Origin: JAQSWP01 sp040255215
GTDB lineage: Bacteria; Pseudomonadota; Alphaproteobacteria; Reyranellales; JAQSWP01
DNA length: 16,069 bases
Direction of reading: 5' to 3'
Assembly (NCBI GenBank): GCA_040255215.1
Contig: JBDZUM010000099.1
Location: forward strand, 1-16,069
A program made the translations under genes and the position numbers. Positions 14,257-16,069 of this stretch are shown piece after piece. Each line of letters starts with the position of its first letter. Within the stretch, counting starts at the first letter, position 1. The notes under the pieces were generated by a model. That model was not told the DNA's origin, ran no database searches, and was given only the letters and a program-made list of their open reading frames with translations.

Positions 14257-14469
14257 ATGACCAGAGACCTCGTAAAGACCGCCAGCTTCGCCGTCCTCCA
14301 CTTTTCGGTCGGTTTCGGCGTCACCTACGCGCTGACCGGCTCGCTTGCCATCGCCACCGGGGTGGCGCTGATCGAACCGACCTTGAACACGCTGGTCTTC
14401 TTCTTCCACGAGCGGGTCTGGCGGCGGTTCGGCCGCAACCGGCAGCCGACCGCTGCGAGCCCGGTCTAG
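14257..14469 (+). CDS. DUF2061 family small membrane protein
   Basis: The 70-residue product has an N-terminal KTASFAVLHFSVGFGVTYALTG segment and a second hydrophobic stretch (AIATGVALIEPTLNTLVFFF), ending in HERVWRRFGR. This is the two-helix layout and terminal His-Glu-Arg-x-Trp signature of DUF2061 proteins, whose function is unknown. An in-frame stop lies shortly upstream, and no clear Shine-Dalgarno sequence precedes the ATG. The gene stands alone between the methyltransferase and the convergent broken hydratase gene, in an AT-rich setting that probably provides its own promoter. Confidence 0.75.
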   Translation: MTRDLVKTASFAVLHFSVGFGVTYALTGSLAIATGVALIEPTLNTLVFFFHERVWRRFGRNRQPTAASPV

Positions 14470-14504
14470 CGCGTCATCCTTTCCGCAATAAGGGGCGTCA
14501 CCGA

Positions 14505-15290
14505 TCAGACGTAGCTTGCCGTCACCGAGCCGAACGGGCCGAAGTCGGCAACGTAGGTTTCGCCTGCCTTTGGCCGCAGCATGCCGGTCAGCGTGCCGGT
14601 GCTAATCATCTGTCCGGCCTTCATCCCGCTGCCGGTCCGAGAAAGCTCGTTCGCCAGCCAGGCAAGCGGCACTATCGGATGATCGACCGCCGCTGCCGCC
14701 GTACCTTTGCGACGGACGACGCCGTTGCACGAGAGGGCGACTTCCTGATTGGCGATCTCGCGTTGCCGCCAGTCTCCGATCGCGGGTCCATAGCAGATCG
14801 ACCCGCTGCCGGCGCCGTCGGTCAGAATGGCGGGCAGCGGCGGGAACCGGTCGTCGTGCACGAAACGGCATTCGGCAAGCTCGATGCCGGGATGCAGCGA
14901 GGCCACCGCGTCGGATACTTCCTCGACGGTGTATTCCTTTGCGCGTGGCGGCAGGTCGGCGCCGAGCAGCGCCATGAATTCAACCTCCGGAATCGGGCTC
15001 AGTTGGTGAGCGTGCTCCACGCTCGCCGGCGACGGCAGCAGCCGCGGCGAGAACACGCGCCCATAGATCGGCGAATCGGTGCGCAACTGCTTCTGCATTT
15101 CTTCCTTCGCCGCCGCGATCTTCCAGCCGGCGACCTGCCAGCCCAGCTCCTCCTCGACCATGCGGGCGATGCGATAGGCGGTACTCGGATCGGGTGGGAC
15201 GAGATGCGCGTCGAGCCCGCTTTACTGGCGTCCGCTGCGCCTCAGACCGGCGAGCAGCCTCGCCAGCGCGCGTTGCGCATTGGTGTCCAT
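14505..15290 (-). pseudogene. 2-keto-4-pentenoate hydratase / fumarylacetoacetase-family gene interrupted by one in-frame stop
   Basis: Read from ATG 15290, with an AGGGAG ribosome site 8 bp ahead, the frame gives MDTNAQRALARLLAGLRRSG and RQ. A TAA follows at 15222-15224, and the same frame then continues without a gap as SGLDAHLVPPDPSTAYRIAR to the stop at 14505. The full frame is 261 codons, the usual length of the MhpD-type family. The rest shows the family's metal-site region (PIPEVEFMALLGADLP), HPGIELAECRF and the C-terminal MISTGTLTGMLRPKAGETYVADFGPFG. These enzymes hydrate or decarboxylate 2-keto acids in aromatic degradation. Translation could restart at ATG 15161, giving 218 residues without the first 43, which may or may not fold. 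A sequencing error at the stop cannot be excluded. Confidence 0.75.
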
Positions 15291-15367
15291 GATCGGTGCT
15301 CCCTGAACTGAAATTCGGCTCTACACGGCATATCGGCTGGCAGGTTCCGGGCTAAATGAATCAAGAC

Positions 15368-16069
15368 CTAGCCCGGTTCGTCGGTCAGCCGGGCGAACAG
15401 GGCTTCGATCCGCGCGGCATTCTTGCCGAGATCGCCCAGCCCTTCGCGTGACGCCGATCGCATGTCGATGCGCGTGCCGCCGTCTTGCGGGCGCAGCCGC
15501 ACCACGATGTCGTCGACGAAGCCGAACCACAGGGTGCGATCGCTGGCCTCGAGCCGGCCTTCGCCCGCATCGCTCGCCACCACGGTCCAGCCCAGCGCCT
15601 CTGCTGCCGACCGTACCCGCGCCATCGCCCGATCGGGCGGCAGCGGCAGAACCAGCGGCGCCAGATCGGGATAATGCTGGCGCTGCAGCTCCGCATTGCC
15701 CGTCCAGCCCGCGCCGTTCGGTGCGCCGGCACGCGCTTCGGTCAGCGCCACGAATGGCGGCGGGTCCTGCGGATCGGTGGCGACATCGTGCAACGGCGGC
15801 GTCGCCTGCGCCTGCTCGGCCATCTTCCATGGCGCGTAGAGGGCGACGCCGGCCACAATCAGCGCGGCGATCGCCGGTACCACAGCGACGAAGCGCCGAC
15901 GCGAGATCAGCCACAGCAGGCCGAGCACCGACATGATCACGACGCCCGCACTGGCCCAGGCGCCGATGCGCAGCATGTCGAAGGCCTGCGCCGTGCCCCA
16001 AAGGCCGAAGCGATGGCCGAACCCGGCAGCGGCGACCAGAATGGCGACGATCAGCGCCAGGAACAGCAA
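15368..16069 (-). CDS. DUF1499 domain membrane protein, 5' end outside the window
   Basis: The visible 233 residues run from the right edge to a TAG stop. Three hydrophobic helices (about 1-20, 34-56 and 62-80 of the visible part) are followed by a periplasmic or cytosolic DUF1499 domain (about 112-228). Typical marks are ALGWTVVASDAGEGRLEASD, TLWFGFVDDIVVRLRP and RIDMRSASREGLGDLGKNAARIEAL. The domain has no assigned biochemical role. The reading frame is open to the edge and the leftmost codon seen is TTG, so the true start is probably beyond the window. An 8-bp inverted repeat (15347-15354 / 15369-15376) spans the stop codon but lacks a T-run. Confidence 0.85.
   Translation of the reverse strand: MLFLALIVAILVAAAGFGHRFGLWGTAQAFDMLRIGAWASAGVVIMSVLGLLWLISRRRFVAVVPAIAALIVAGVALYAPWKMAEQAQATPPLHDVATDPQDPPPFVALTEARAGAPNGAGWTGNAELQRQHYPDLAPLVLPLPPDRAMARVRSAAEALGWTVVASDAGEGRLEASDRTLWFGFVDDIVVRLRPQDGGTRIDMRSASREGLGDLGKNAARIEALFARLTDEPG

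Noticed and set aside
14109..15311. 400-codon plus-strand open frame spanning the DUF2061 gene and the hydratase pseudogene
   Set aside because: It crosses two supported genes on different strands and has no coherent composition or domain. It is open only because of high GC.
15347..15376. Inverted repeat CCGGGCTA/TAGCCCGG as terminator of the DUF1499 gene
   Set aside because: The stem is 8 bp with a 14-bp loop, no T-run follows on the minus strand, and it includes the stop codon itself. Too weak to call.
1..16069. tRNA/rRNA genes, CRISPR arrays, insertion sequences, phage genes
   Set aside because: No cloverleaf-like or rRNA sequence, no regular short repeats with spacers, and no transposase or integrase motifs were seen on either strand.

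Overview
The window comes from a GC-rich bacterial chromosome with tightly packed genes on both strands. The PhaR-type PHA regulator, the PHA synthesis genes, the Acg-like Tat-exported oxidoreductase and the DUF1499/DUF2061 proteins together suggest an alphaproteobacterium, perhaps Rhodospirillales-like. That placement is inference; no rRNA or other phylogenetic marker is present.

Layout. (1) 1-1798, minus strand: an AMP-forming acyl-CoA ligase of the oxalate-CoA ligase type, followed by the 5' part of a ketopantoate-reductase-like gene that runs off the left edge. (2) 1799-1922: a divergent AT-rich promoter with a large dyad and direct repeats. (3) 1923-3583, plus: a Tat-exported nitroreductase-fold protein translationally coupled to a MarR regulator. 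(4) 3696-4124: a small secreted protein behind a possible general-stress (EcfG-type) promoter. (5) 4153-4815, minus: phaR, with a strong terminator shared with the preceding gene. (6) 5001-9606, plus: a probable operon of a small coiled-coil protein, a PHA synthase whose start lies inside that gene, two tandem acyltransferase-3 membrane enzymes and a membrane-anchored LytTR regulator. The last four genes are joined by ATGA overlaps. (7) 9743-10915: a third acyltransferase-3 (OpgC-like). Its upstream gap carries a 14-bp direct repeat at exactly 21-bp phase, the geometry of a LytTR operator. (8) 11045-13133: phaA and phaB, separated by a terminator, then a class I methyltransferase gene. (9) 14257-14469: a DUF2061 membrane protein. 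(10) 14505-15290, minus: a hydratase/fumarylacetoacetase-family gene broken by one in-frame stop codon. (11) 15368-16069, minus: a DUF1499 membrane protein cut by the right edge.

How it fits together. PhaA condenses two acetyl-CoA, PhaB reduces acetoacetyl-CoA to (R)-3-hydroxybutyryl-CoA, PhaC polymerises it, and PhaR couples expression to granule formation. The window thus holds a full acetyl-CoA-to-PHB route plus its regulator. Inserted between phaC and phaA are three membrane O-acyltransferases and a LytTR regulator. This looks like an envelope-modification module wired to PHA synthesis by translational coupling and probably controlled by its own LytTR protein. The two most unusual features are this PHA/acyltransferase/LytTR module with its operator-like repeat, and the small PhaE/PhaR-like gene whose 3' end encodes the PhaC N-terminus in a second frame.
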